Source of the DNA: JANOBD01 sp031411495 | GTDB taxonomy: Bacteria; Planctomycetota; Phycisphaerae; Tepidisphaerales; Tepidisphaeraceae | Reading direction: 5' to 3' | Length of the DNA stretch: 64,000 nt | Assembly: GCA_031411495.1 (NCBI GenBank) | Contig: JANOBD010000014.1 | Span: 1 to 64,000, forward strand | Shown: one piece after another, positions 34,102-42,722 of the stretch | Layout of the letters: each line of letters begins with the position of its first letter | Numbering within the stretch: position 1 is the first letter of the stretch | Notes under the pieces: model-generated | What the model was told of the DNA's origin: nothing | What the model saw: the letters and a program-made list of their open reading frames with translations, nothing else | The model's database searches: none | Position numbers and translations under genes: made by a program

Positions 34102-36471
34102 ATGACCCAAGCCACGCAGATCCGCACCGTCGCTCTCGCCGGCAACCCGAACTCGGGCAAGACGACCGTCTTTAATGCGCTCACGGGACTTCGCCAAAAG
34201 ACGGGAAACTATCCGGGCGTGACTGTGGAGAAACGCGTTGGCCGGGTTAGGGTCGGCGGTCGGCAATCAGCGGTCGGCGGCGACGGATTGGCGACTTCCC
34301 CCGCAGACCGCCCACCGCAGACCGCCGACCTCACTGTGATCGACCTCCCCGGCACCTACTCCCTCATCTCCGGCTCGCCGGATGAGAAGGTCGCCGTCGA
34401 CGTCCTTACCGGGCGCATCGCCGGAACCGAAAAGCCCGATGCCGTCATCGTCGTCGTCGACGCGTCCAACCTGCAGCGGAATCTCTACCTCGTCTCGCAG
34501 TTGATCGAGATGCAGATCCCGATGGTCATCGCTCTGAACATGATGGACATCGCCGAGCGTCGCGGCCTCCGCGTGAGCGCGGAACTGCTTCAACAAAAGC
34601 TCGGCATTCCCGTCGTTCCGGTTGTGGGACATCGCTCGCGCGGGATCGACCAGCTCAAGCGCGCAATCGCCAACGCGGCCATCCCGCTGGAGCCGGATTG
34701 GCCATTGCCGGAAATCTTCAAGCGCGCCATCACCGAGTTGACGCCGGAGGCTGCGCTCCACGCCAGCAAGGCGGGCTTGAGCCCGACGGCGCTCGCTGAA
34801 CGCCTTCTCGTAGGCGAAACAGTCCACGCCCGCATCCCCAGCGCCCTCTCAACGAAAGTCGCGCAGAAACGCGAAGAACTGATGCTCGCCGGCATCGACC
34901 CGATGCAGGCGGACGTCGAGGCGCACTACATCTGGATCGATTCCCTCGCGACAGCGGTCACGTCGCCTGTTGTCGATTTGAGAGTGCGCGGCAAGACTGC
35001 CCGTAGCATGACCGTCCCGGTCATGCCGCATGAGCGGGGCGCTCATGCTACGAACGGGCGGCACGCACTAGATTATCAACGCAAGCCTGCCTTGACCGAC
35101 CGTGCCGACCGCATCCTCCTTCACAAAGTCTGGGGCCTGCTCTCCTTCGCCGTGATCATGGCGGGCATCTTCGTCTCGATCTTTTTCCTGGCTGATCCGC
35201 TGATGAACTTCGTGCAGACCGGCATCACGGCGCTCGGATCGCTCGTGGGGAAGATCCTGCCCGATGGCACGCTCAAGGACATGTGGAATGGTGCCATCGT
35301 CGCCGGCGTTGGCGGCGTGCTCGTCTTTATCCCGCAGATCGCCATCCTCTTCGGCCTGCTCGCGATGCTCGAGGACTCGGGCTACCTCGCCCGGGCCGCG
35401 TTCATCATGGACCGCCTGCTCGCGAAAGTCGGATTGAGCGGAAAGGCGTTCGTCCCCCTGCTCTCCGGCTTCGCGTGCGCGATCCCCGGCGTGATGGCGA
35501 CGCGGACGATCGCTTCGCCGAAGGATCGGCTGCGCACGATCTTCGTGTTGCCGTTCATGTCGTGTTCCGCGCGGCTGCCGGTGTATGCGCTGTTGATCGG
35601 CGCGTTCTTCGCCGCCAACGCGTGGTGGGTACGCGGCGGGATCATGCTCGGGCTGTATCTGCTCGGCATCGTGGCCGCGTTCGGCACGGCATGGATCTGG
35701 AAAGCGCGCAGCCAAGAGGCGGTGACCAGCTTCATCATGGAGCTGCCCAGCTACAAGGTGCCGCAGTGGAGCACGGTGCTGCGGGTGATGTGGACCAACA
35801 CGTGGGCCTTCGTGAGCCGGGCGGGAACAATCATCTTCGCGTTGAGCATCATCCTTTGGGCGATGACGTATTGGCCGCGGTTGCCGGAAGCCGAGCGGCA
35901 GCCCTTCGAACATCAAATCGAAATAAGTAATCGACTCTTGGTATGGAGCGAAGAGCCCGCTGTAAATCCGATTCCAGACATGCTGACTTCGGGTACGAGC
36001 GTCATTGCGCGACAGAACATTCAGGAAGCCCAAAGCGAACTGGCCTCCGCCCAGCTCCGCCACAGCTTCGCCGGCCGGTTCGGGCATCTGATCGAGCCGG
36101 TCATCCGGCCGATGGGGTTCGACTGGAAGATGGGCGTCGGCCTGGTCGGCGCGTTCGCGGCCCGCGAGGTGTTCGTGAGCACGATGGGTATCGTCTATGC
36201 CGCCGGCGACACCGAAGCCGACGACACGCCGCTCCGCGAAGCGATGATGAATGACACGCGCGCGGATGGCTCAAAAGTCTGGACGCCGCTGGTGGCGATC
36301 GTCATGCTCATCTGGTTCGTGCTGGCGATGCAGTGCCTGAGCACCGTCGCGATCGTCAAACGCGAAACCGGCGGCTGGAAGTGGCCGCTCCTCCAGTTGG
36401 TTTATATGAACGGTTTGGCTTATGTGGTTTGTGTGGCGGTGTATCAGATTGGCAGGTTTTTTGGGGCGTAG
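34102..36471 (+). CDS. feoB: Ferrous iron transport GTPase FeoB
   Basis: 789 residues. The N-terminal G domain has G1 GNPNSGKT (residue 14), G3 DLPGTYSLISGSPDE and G4 ALNMMD, followed by a helical GDI-like region. About 11 membrane helices with two Gate motifs follow (PLLSGFACAIPGVMATRTI and FMSCSARLPVYALLIGAFF). It imports Fe2+ across the inner membrane. The ATG at 34102 follows a GGAG site. Two inserts interrupt it in frame: a heptamer hairpin between G1 and G3 (34251-34330) and a folded palindrome before the membrane domain (35002-35052). Both lie in loops known to vary little, so activity deserves checking. Confidence 0.96.
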   Translation: MTQATQIRTVALAGNPNSGKTTVFNALTGLRQKTGNYPGVTVEKRVGRVRVGGRQSAVGGDGLATSPADRPPQTADLTVIDLPGTYSLISGSPDEKVAVDVLTGRIAGTEKPDAVIVVVDASNLQRNLYLVSQLIEMQIPMVIALNMMDIAERRGLRVSAELLQQKLGIPVVPVVGHRSRGIDQLKRAIANAAIPLEPDWPLPEIFKRAITELTPEAALHASKAGLSPTALAERLLVGETVHARIPSALSTKVAQKREELMLAGIDPMQADVEAHYIWIDSLATAVTSPVVDLRVRGKTARSMTVPVMPHERGAHATNGRHALDYQRKPALTDRADRILLHKVWGLLSFAVIMAGIFVSIFFLADPLMNFVQTGITALGSLVGKILPDGTLKDMWNGAIVAGVGGVLVFIPQIAILFGLLAMLEDSGYLARAAFIMDRLLAKVGLSGKAFVPLLSGFACAIPGVMATRTIASPKDRLRTIFVLPFMSCSARLPVYALLIGAFFAANAWWVRGGIMLGLYLLGIVAAFGTAWIWKARSQEAVTSFIMELPSYKVPQWSTVLRVMWTNTWAFVSRAGTIIFALSIILWAMTYWPRLPEAERQPFEHQIEISNRLLVWSEEPAVNPIPDMLTSGTSVIARQNIQEAQSELASAQLRHSFAGRFGHLIEPVIRPMGFDWKMGVGLVGAFAAREVFVSTMGIVYAAGDTEADDTPLREAMMNDTRADGSKVWTPLVAIVMLIWFVLAMQCLSTVAIVKRETGGWKWPLLQLVYMNGLAYVVCVAVYQIGRFFGA
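34251..34330. repeat. Heptamer-armed hairpin inserted in frame within feoB
   Basis: Left arm 34251-34280 is GGTCGGC-type units; right arm 34301-34330 reads on the other strand as GGTCGGC / GGTCTGC / GGTGGGC units. The arms are near-perfect partners around a 20-nt loop. They use the same unit family as the insert at 9612-9697. Confidence 0.88.
35002..35052. repeat. 51-bp compound palindrome (outer stem, two inner hairpins) in feoB
   Basis: A 10-bp outer stem (35002-35011 with 35043-35052, CGTAGCATGA / TCATGCTACG) encloses two small hairpins, ATGACCG / CGGTCAT and CATGAGCG / CGCTCATG. The whole could form a three-way junction. It adds 17 codons in frame. Confidence 0.85.
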
Positions 36472-36488
36472 GTTGATAGGATGTTGGC

Positions 36489-37073
36489 ATGACGCTGGCG
36501 ACCCAGACATTCTCCGAACGGCGACCGAAGTATTGGACGAAGGAGCAATACCGCCGACTCGAAGACATTCCACGCGCCTTAGGCGAGCCGCGGTTTTTCC
36601 TACTTCGAGGGGAGATCATCGAGATGCCGCCTCTGAATCAGCCGCATGTCTGGGCGCTTCGAAAATGCACGCGATGGGCAGTCGGCACTTTCGAACCGAC
36701 GCACGTCGTTCGCGAGCAGGCACCTATCGACGTTCCGGGTGATAGCATGCCTCAGCCTGATTTGGCTATTGTTTCGCACGAAGAAGATGCAAAGGCAACG
36801 CATCCGAGTTCGGCGCTGATGGTGATTGAAGTGTCGGATTCGACGCTGTACGAGGACCGCAAGCTTGCCCCGGAATATGCGTCTGCAAACGTCGCTACCT
36901 ACTGGATCCTCGACATAAAGCGCCGGGTCTTGGAAGTCCGAACGCAGATCATCGACGACCCTCAATCGCCCACCGGCAAGGACTACGCGAATCTCCGCAC
37001 GCTTACCGAAGAAGAAGTTGCCGAGACGTTTGACCCTTCCATTTCCGTGCAGTTGAAAGAATTGTTGCCATGA
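36489..37073 (+). CDS. Uma2 family (DUF820) endonuclease-like protein
   Basis: 194 residues of the Uma2/DUF820 PD-(D/E)XK fold. Supporting segments are RFFLLRGEIIEMPPLNQPH, the PQPDLAIV strand with the metal-binding Asp, ALMVIEVSDSTLYEDR (E-V-S-x-S-T, with the following D-x-x-x-K), and YASANVATYWILDI. Uma2 proteins are common and multicopy in planctomycetes and cyanobacteria, with unknown role. Here it lies 17 bp after feoB and overlaps the next Cys-rich gene by 4 nt, so it is embedded in the iron locus. Confidence 0.88.
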   Translation: MTLATQTFSERRPKYWTKEQYRRLEDIPRALGEPRFFLLRGEIIEMPPLNQPHVWALRKCTRWAVGTFEPTHVVREQAPIDVPGDSMPQPDLAIVSHEEDAKATHPSSALMVIEVSDSTLYEDRKLAPEYASANVATYWILDIKRRVLEVRTQIIDDPQSPTGKDYANLRTLTEEEVAETFDPSISVQLKELLP

Positions 37074-37297
37074 GCTCGCTCGCGCAAAACCTCATCGCCC
37101 TGCTGCTGGTGGCCGCGAGTGTCGGGTACGTGGGCTGGCAGCTCGTGCGCTCGATTCAGTTCGGCAAGGGCAAGGCGGGCTCGTGCTGCGGCAAGGGATG
37201 TGCCGCACAGGAGGCCGAGGCGCTCGCGCACTCTCAAGCCAAGCCGAAGGACGGCTTGCAGTTCATCTCATCCGACGCGTTGCGGCGGAAGCGGTAA
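37070..37297 (+). CDS. FeoB-associated Cys-rich membrane protein
   Basis: 75 residues. One N-terminal membrane helix (about 6-25) is followed by a basic stretch and GSCCGKGCAA, matching the small FeoB-associated Cys-rich family often encoded after feoB. The cysteines may handle Fe2+ at the membrane. It overlaps the Uma2 stop by 4 nt, so it is presumably read from the feo transcript despite the intervening uma2 gene. Confidence 0.85.
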   Translation: MSSLAQNLIALLLVAASVGYVGWQLVRSIQFGKGKAGSCCGKGCAAQEAEALAHSQAKPKDGLQFISSDALRRKR

Positions 37298-37321
37298 GCA
37301 GGTGTGGACGACGAGGAGATC

Positions 37322-38929
37322 ATGATCCGCAGACCACGACATCGGCCAGCCGCGCGCAGTCAAATCGAAGCGCTGGAAGGCCGTCGGTTTCTCACCGTCG
37401 CGGTCTCCACGATCAGCGCACCGGCAAACGTCTACACCGCTTACGCCAACGCCTTCACCAGTCTCTTCAAGCAGAGCGGAACCACCACCACGCCGGTCTA
37501 CACCGGATCCGACGGGATCTACTCGATTCCGCTCAACGGCAACAGCCGGCTCGGCAGCGCCTACGACACGCCGGGCTGGCAGATGTACACCACCGGCGAC
37601 ACGTTCATCGGCAGCTACAATTCGAGCACCGGTCTTCGGAACAACGGCACGAAGTTCGTCAACAACACCGTCGCGCTGCACAACACCTCGGGCATCTCGC
37701 AGACGCCGACCATCAGCAAGTGGCGCGGCTCGTGGTCGGCCACGCCGCAGGAGCTGATGGCGATCGCCTCGCGGCCGACGACGAGTTCAACCAGTTACTA
37801 CTGGCCTGGCGCGGGCGTCGTGGTGAACGGCCAGCTCGTGCAGCTCTCGCTGAGACAGACGGGCTCGTCGCTGGTCACGCAAGGCGTGGCCGTCTTCACC
37901 GCGCCCGTCGACAGCACGTTCAACTCCGCCAGCGACTGGCCTTACAGCGGCTCGGAGAACACCACCTGGTTCAACTCCGACAACCGCGGCGGCCTGGGGT
38001 CGGCGCGCAACCTGTTTCTCGCCGACACCAGTTCGACCGACGCCTACAACGGCCCGCGATCGATGGGCGCTGCCATCCTCGACACCAGCAGCGCCGATCG
38101 CGCCTTCGTCTCCGACGGCGAGCTTTACACCTACGGCACGCAACTCGGCGCCGGCCTCTTCCAGAAGTTCGCGTTCATCGCCCGCGCTGCTCCCGCCAAC
38201 TTCGCCAACACCGCCTCCTGGCAATACTGGAGCCAGCTTCCCGGCGAGACCGCCGGCACCTGGCGCGGCAACGGCGCGGCCGACGCCATCACCTACGGCA
38301 CGCCGCTCAAGGACACGAGCGGCAGCAACATCACCGACATCGCCTCCGAGTTCAGCGTAACCCAGATGCCCGACGGCCGGCTCGCAATGCTCTACAGCAA
38401 GAACGACTTCCTGGGCGGCGGAAAGCTCGCGGTGCGCTACGCGCCGGCCGGACATCCCCAAGGGCCGTGGAGCTTGCCGACGACGATCTACACGATCTCC
38501 ACACCCAACAGCGGCAACGCGTCGATCGGCTTGCGCCCGATGCCTTCCGCCTGGGCGAGTGAAAACTGGTTCTATGGAACCTACGGCGCGAAAATCATCC
38601 CGCAGCTCTCCAAGGCTCCCAGCGGAACCCAACCCGGAAAACTGCTGGTGAGCTTCCACACGCTCGCACTCGACGGCTCTCCCGGCAGCGGAACGCAGAC
38701 GCTGGGTCCGGAGTTCACCTACGGCGACATTTATCGTCCGCGGTTTCTCGAGCTCTCCATCCGCATGTCGTGGCCGCGCGTGGAAGAATCGCCGGCCCCG
38801 GCGGGGATGTTCAGCACATCCGTTTCGCTGCAGGTGGTTTCGTCGCCGCGCGAGTCATCGATATCGCTTGCCGGGTTGACCCTCTCAAAAGATGCGGATG
38901 CGTCGGTCCTGACCGAATTACTGGCGTGA
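37322..38929 (+). CDS. Surface beta-propeller-like protein with planctomycete N-terminal motif (DUF4185-like)
   Basis: 535 residues. The basic N-terminus MIRRPRHRP is followed by IEALEGRRFLTVAV, the 'E-x-LE-x-R-x-L' motif seen at the start of many planctomycete secreted proteins. The body (about 60-470) is rich in Ser, Thr, Gly and aromatic residues with repeated W/Y-containing strands, such as FTAPVDSTF, SRPTTSST and SEFSVTQMPDGRLAMLYS, suggesting a five-bladed DUF4185/GH43-like propeller. No catalytic residues could be assigned. The ATG at 37322 has a GAGGAG site. The last about 45 residues after LELSIRMSW look unlike the rest. Confidence 0.65.
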   Translation: MIRRPRHRPAARSQIEALEGRRFLTVAVSTISAPANVYTAYANAFTSLFKQSGTTTTPVYTGSDGIYSIPLNGNSRLGSAYDTPGWQMYTTGDTFIGSYNSSTGLRNNGTKFVNNTVALHNTSGISQTPTISKWRGSWSATPQELMAIASRPTTSSTSYYWPGAGVVVNGQLVQLSLRQTGSSLVTQGVAVFTAPVDSTFNSASDWPYSGSENTTWFNSDNRGGLGSARNLFLADTSSTDAYNGPRSMGAAILDTSSADRAFVSDGELYTYGTQLGAGLFQKFAFIARAAPANFANTASWQYWSQLPGETAGTWRGNGAADAITYGTPLKDTSGSNITDIASEFSVTQMPDGRLAMLYSKNDFLGGGKLAVRYAPAGHPQGPWSLPTTIYTISTPNSGNASIGLRPMPSAWASENWFYGTYGAKIIPQLSKAPSGTQPGKLLVSFHTLALDGSPGSGTQTLGPEFTYGDIYRPRFLELSIRMSWPRVEESPAPAGMFSTSVSLQVVSSPRESSISLAGLTLSKDADASVLTELLA

Positions 38930-39076
38930 GGCGTCGAGCTTGCGGGGCCGCGCGGCATTTCCTGATTCCGCTTGATTTGTTCCGCCCGCACGTTTTTTCG
39001 CGGCGGCGAACATCGAGTGAAACTTACCCGCGAATCCCCGATAGCCTCAAACCGCAAACGTACGTCCGATGCAAGG

Positions 39077-40603
39077 ATGAAACCCGCCGACGGCAAGACA
39101 ATCCCGATCTGGTCCGAACACCTCCACCGCCCCATCTACGCCCCGCCGTTGCCCGACTTGACGACCGATGTCTGCGTCGTCGGCGCCGGCATCGCCGGGC
39201 TGACGAGCGCGTACCTGCTCGCCAAGGCCGGGCGGAGCGTAATCGTGGTGGACGCCGGCGAGGTCGGCTCGGGCCAGACCGAGCGGACCAGCGCGCACCT
39301 CGCGAGCATCATGGACGACCGATTTTACCAGATCGAACGCCTGCTCGGCGCCGATGCGGCGAAACTCGCACACGCGAGCCACGCCGCGGCGATCGATCGG
39401 ATCGAGGCGATCGTCAAGCACGAGTCGATCGATTGCGACTTCGCGCGCGTGGATGCGTACCTGATGTTCGAGTCGGCGGAGGCGCGCAAGAAGGAGTTCG
39501 ACGCTTCGAAGCGTGCCGGCGTCAACGATCTCGAGGAAGTGGCGAAGGTGCCAGTCACAAACGCAACGGTCGCGATCCGTTACGGGAACCAGGCGGTATT
39601 CCACCCGATGCGCTACCTGGTCGGCCTCGCCAAACGCCTTGACCAACTCGGCGTCCAGATCTTTACGGGCAAACGCGTGACGGATGTTAAAGGCGCGGAC
39701 ACGAAAAAGGGCACGCCGTGCATCCTCACGTTCGAAGACCAATCGACGATGAAGGCGCATCACGTCATCGTCGCCACGAACGCGCCCGCGCCGATCAACG
39801 ACTGGGCGGGCATCTATCTCAAGCAGGCGTCGTACCGGACGTACGTGATCGGCATCGCGCTCAACGCCGGCTCGACGCCGAACGCGCTCTGGTGGGACAC
39901 GCAGGATCCGTACCACTACGTTCGCGTGATGCACGATCCCGACAACGATCGAGACGTTCTGCTCGTGGGCGGCGAGGATCACAAGGTCGGACAGGCGGGC
40001 GCGAGCCAGGAGCGGTTCGAACGACTCGCGACATGGACGCGCGAGCGATTTAACATCGAAGGCGAGATCGTCTCGCGGTGGTCTGGCCAGGTCCAGGAAC
40101 CGGCCGACGGCATCGCGTTCATCGGCAAGGCGCCGACATCAGGTAAAAACGTTTTCGTCATCACCGGCGACAGCGGAATGGGACTGACCCACGGCACGCT
40201 GGGCGCAATGCTGATCAACGACCTTATCGCCAAGCGCGACAATCCGTGGGCCAAGCTGTACGACCCGCTGCGGAAGGAGACGAACCTCGAGTTCATCAAG
40301 GAGAACGCCAACACCACCGCGCAGTTCAAGGACTACGTCACGGCCGGCGAGGTAAAGAACGAGAGCGAAGTAAAACCGGGCAGCGGCGCGCTGATGCGCG
40401 AAGGCTTGAAGAAGGTCGCGGTTTACCGAGACGACAGCGGCGCGGTCCACAAATGCTCCGCCGTCTGCACGCACCTGGGCTGTATCGTGCACTGGAACGA
40501 TGTCGAAAAGAGCTGGGATTGCCCATGTCACGGCAGCCGCTTCAGCGCCAAAGGCGAGCCGGTCATGGGACCCGCGGTAGACGGCTTGTCATCGCTCGAT
40601 TAG
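39077..40603 (+). CDS. FAD-dependent oxidoreductase with C-terminal Rieske [2Fe-2S] domain
   Basis: 508 residues. The FAD domain opens with DVCVVGAGIAGLTSAYLLA and VIVVDAGEVGSGQTERTSAHLAS, then a DAO-type substrate domain and a late GDSGMGLTHGTLGAMLI flavin loop. Residues about 425-508 are a Rieske domain with CTHLGCIVHW and CPCHGSRF (C-x-H ... C-x-x-H). This order (DadA-like plus Rieske) defines a known bacterial family of unknown substrate, and electrons probably pass from FAD to the 2Fe-2S centre. The ATG at 39077 was chosen from where the fold begins; a GTG at 39017 is possible. A hairpin follows the stop. Confidence 0.92.
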   Translation: MKPADGKTIPIWSEHLHRPIYAPPLPDLTTDVCVVGAGIAGLTSAYLLAKAGRSVIVVDAGEVGSGQTERTSAHLASIMDDRFYQIERLLGADAAKLAHASHAAAIDRIEAIVKHESIDCDFARVDAYLMFESAEARKKEFDASKRAGVNDLEEVAKVPVTNATVAIRYGNQAVFHPMRYLVGLAKRLDQLGVQIFTGKRVTDVKGADTKKGTPCILTFEDQSTMKAHHVIVATNAPAPINDWAGIYLKQASYRTYVIGIALNAGSTPNALWWDTQDPYHYVRVMHDPDNDRDVLLVGGEDHKVGQAGASQERFERLATWTRERFNIEGEIVSRWSGQVQEPADGIAFIGKAPTSGKNVFVITGDSGMGLTHGTLGAMLINDLIAKRDNPWAKLYDPLRKETNLEFIKENANTTAQFKDYVTAGEVKNESEVKPGSGALMREGLKKVAVYRDDSGAVHKCSAVCTHLGCIVHWNDVEKSWDCPCHGSRFSAKGEPVMGPAVDGLSSLD

Positions 40604-40605
40604 TC

Positions 40606-40645
40606 GCGATCCAGTTCTGACGGATTGTGATCCAGAACTGGTCGC
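40606..40645. terminator. Hairpin after the FAD-Rieske gene
   Basis: The stem CCAGTTCTG (40611-40619) pairs perfectly with CAGAACTGG (40633-40641), extended by GCGA/TCGC around a one-base bulge. It begins 3 bp after the stop codon. There is no T-run, so it may be a processing or transcript-end structure rather than a classical terminator. Confidence 0.5.
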
Positions 40646-40673
40646 TCTCTGACAAATCGATACGCTTTACGGC

Positions 40674-41171
40674 ATGCAGGGACAGAAAAGCTTATCACAG
40701 GTATGCAATTGGCTCGTTGCCGCGGTCGCACTTCCGTCGATGCTGATAGCGCTCAGCGGCTGTTCGTCTTCAGGGAGCGCGAGCGAACAAGTCGCGTCGC
40801 AGCCGGTCGGACACGCGTCACCGGAGCAAGTTGCATCCTGCGGCGTGCTGCCTTCGGACTACTCAACCCGCGCGCGAACGATGACTCAATCAAAGATGGA
40901 GCGAGACGGCAAGCTTCACGGCACGCCGGTGTCCGACGTCACGGTGAGTGTCGGAACACCCTTTCGCGCACGCAGTTCGCGCGGCATCTTCCGCGCCGAC
41001 ATGTGGCGCTACGGCTGGATCATCCCCGTAGATGCTCGCTGGATAGACAAAAAGGCCGCGCCAAAGACCGCAATGTACATCGTCTTCATCGGCCGCGATT
41101 ATCCCGAGGGTGGCATCCGCGAGGGTGGGATCGGCCCGAGCTATGGCAACGCCATCGAGCGCCTGGAATAA
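40674..41171 (+). CDS. Hypothetical lipoprotein
   Basis: 165 residues. A signal peptide with lipobox (LIALSGC, Cys at about residue 30) predicts lipid attachment and location at the envelope. The mature part is short and of unknown fold; it includes VTVSVGTPFRARSSRGIF, a WRYGWIIPVDARW aromatic patch and a Gly-rich end (GGIREGGIGPSYGNA). No family recognised. It converges on glnA, with 7 bp between stops. Confidence 0.7.
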   Translation: MQGQKSLSQVCNWLVAAVALPSMLIALSGCSSSGSASEQVASQPVGHASPEQVASCGVLPSDYSTRARTMTQSKMERDGKLHGTPVSDVTVSVGTPFRARSSRGIFRADMWRYGWIIPVDARWIDKKAAPKTAMYIVFIGRDYPEGGIREGGIGPSYGNAIERLE

Positions 41172-41178
41172 GCTGCGC

Positions 41179-42600
41179 TCAGATGTCGTAGTACATACAG
41201 AACTCGAACGGGTGCGGGCGCGTGCGGATCGCATCGACCTCGTTCTCGCGCTTGTACTTGATCCAGTAGTGAATCACGTCCGGCGTGAAGACGCCGCCTT
41301 CGAGCAGAAACTCGTGATCCTGCGAGAGCGCATCGAGCGCTTCCTCGAGCGAGGTTGGCGTGGAGGTGATCTTTTCGAACTCGCCGATGGAGAGTTCGTA
41401 CAGGTTTTTATCGAGCGGTTCGCCGGGGTGGATTTTGTTCTTGATGCCGTCGATGGCGGCCATCGTGATCGCGCTGAACGCGAGGTACGGATTGCACGAG
41501 CTGTCCGGGCAGCGGAACTCGATGCGCTTGGTCTTGGGGTTTTCCGAATACATCGGGATGCGAATGGCGGCCGAGCGGTTGCGGCTGCTGTAGACGAGAT
41601 TCACCGGCGCCTCGTAGCCGGGCACGAGCCGCTTGTAGCTGTTGGTGGTGGGATTGCAGAGCGCGCAGAGCGCGCGAGCATGTTTGAGGATGCCGCCGAT
41701 CGCGAAAAGCCCCGTCTCGCTCAAGCCCGCATAGCGATTGCCAGCAAAGAGCGGCGTGTTGCCCTTCCACAGGCTGAAGTGCACGTGCATGCCGCTGCCG
41801 TTGTCCTGGTAGAGCGGCTTGGGCATGAACGTCGCCGTCTTGCCGTGGCGATGTGCGACGTTTTTGACGACATATTTGTACAGCATCACGTTGTCGGCCA
41901 TCGTGAGCAGATCGGTGTAGCGCATGTCGATCTCACACTGGCCTCCGGTGGCGACTTCGTGATGATGCGCTTCGACCGGGATGCCGAGATCGACCAGCGT
42001 CTGCACCATCTCGCTGCGGATGTTCTGAAGCGTGTCCATCGGCGGGCACGGGAAATACCCTTCCTTGATGCGCACCTTGTGGCCGAGGTTGTCCGGGCTC
42101 TCGACGCCGCGCGTCCACTGTCCTTCGGCGCTGCCGACGTAGTACTTGGCGAAGTTCGTCCCCTGGTCGTACCACGCCTGGTCGAAGACGAAGAACTCGA
42201 GCTCCGGCCCGAACTGGGCGCTGTCGGCGATCTTGGCCTTCTTCATGAACTCGATGCACTTGCGGGCGATGGAGCGCGGGTCGCGCGAGTATTCCTTCTT
42301 GGTGATCGGGTCGCGGACGTCACAGATGATCGAGAGCGTCGGGTGATCGAGAAATGGATCGAGCTTGGCGGTGTGGGCGACCGGGATGAGCAGCATGTCG
42401 CTCTCGTTGATCGCCTGCCAGCCGCGGATGGACGAGCCGTCAAAGCCGAAGCCGTGATCGAAGCTCTCCAGGGAGAGCTCGCTGATCGGAAAAGAGGTGT
42501 GCTGCCACAGGCCGGGGAAGTCCATGAAGCGCAGGTCGATGAACTGGATCTTCTGATCGGCGGCGAGCTTCAGAACCGATTGCGGCGTCAGCTTGGTCAT
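41179..42600 (-). CDS. glnA: Glutamine synthetase, type I
   Basis: 473 residues, normal for GSI. N-terminal beta-grasp residues precede GFDGSSIRGW (substrate loop), the active-site GSGMHVHFSLW, the NPTTNSYKRLVPGYEAP loop, the RNRSAAIRIP Arg cluster and FRCPDSSCNPYLAFSA. Near the C-terminus, KNLYELS contains the Tyr that is adenylylated in GSI-beta enzymes, so control by adenylylation is likely. It makes glutamine from glutamate, ammonia and ATP in the cytosol. The ATG at 42600 is the family start; a longer frame through the upstream repeat region is not coding. Confidence 0.97.
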   Translation of the reverse strand: MTKLTPQSVLKLAADQKIQFIDLRFMDFPGLWQHTSFPISELSLESFDHGFGFDGSSIRGWQAINESDMLLIPVAHTAKLDPFLDHPTLSIICDVRDPITKKEYSRDPRSIARKCIEFMKKAKIADSAQFGPELEFFVFDQAWYDQGTNFAKYYVGSAEGQWTRGVESPDNLGHKVRIKEGYFPCPPMDTLQNIRSEMVQTLVDLGIPVEAHHHEVATGGQCEIDMRYTDLLTMADNVMLYKYVVKNVAHRHGKTATFMPKPLYQDNGSGMHVHFSLWKGNTPLFAGNRYAGLSETGLFAIGGILKHARALCALCNPTTNSYKRLVPGYEAPVNLVYSSRNRSAAIRIPMYSENPKTKRIEFRCPDSSCNPYLAFSAITMAAIDGIKNKIHPGEPLDKNLYELSIGEFEKITSTPTSLEEALDALSQDHEFLLEGGVFTPDVIHYWIKYKRENEVDAIRTRPHPFEFCMYYDI

Positions 42601-42722
42601 GGCGCGTAAGGATAAGGGATGATCGAGTAAGGATGAAGGATGAGCGACGTGCGATGAAGGATGAAATCGAGGACTTCGCCCTTCGAGTTCATACCTCATC
42701 CTTTAGCCCTCATCCTAACTCC
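42601..42722. repeat. Heptamer-armed inverted repeat filling the gap upstream of glnA
   Basis: Left arm 42606-42666 is rich in AAGGATG-type heptamers. Right arm about 42690-42727 is, on the other strand, units such as GGATGAG and GGCTAAA in the same phase. The 122-bp gap between the AsmA-like stop and the glnA start is essentially all repeat, so the glnA leader must lie in it. Confidence 0.82.
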
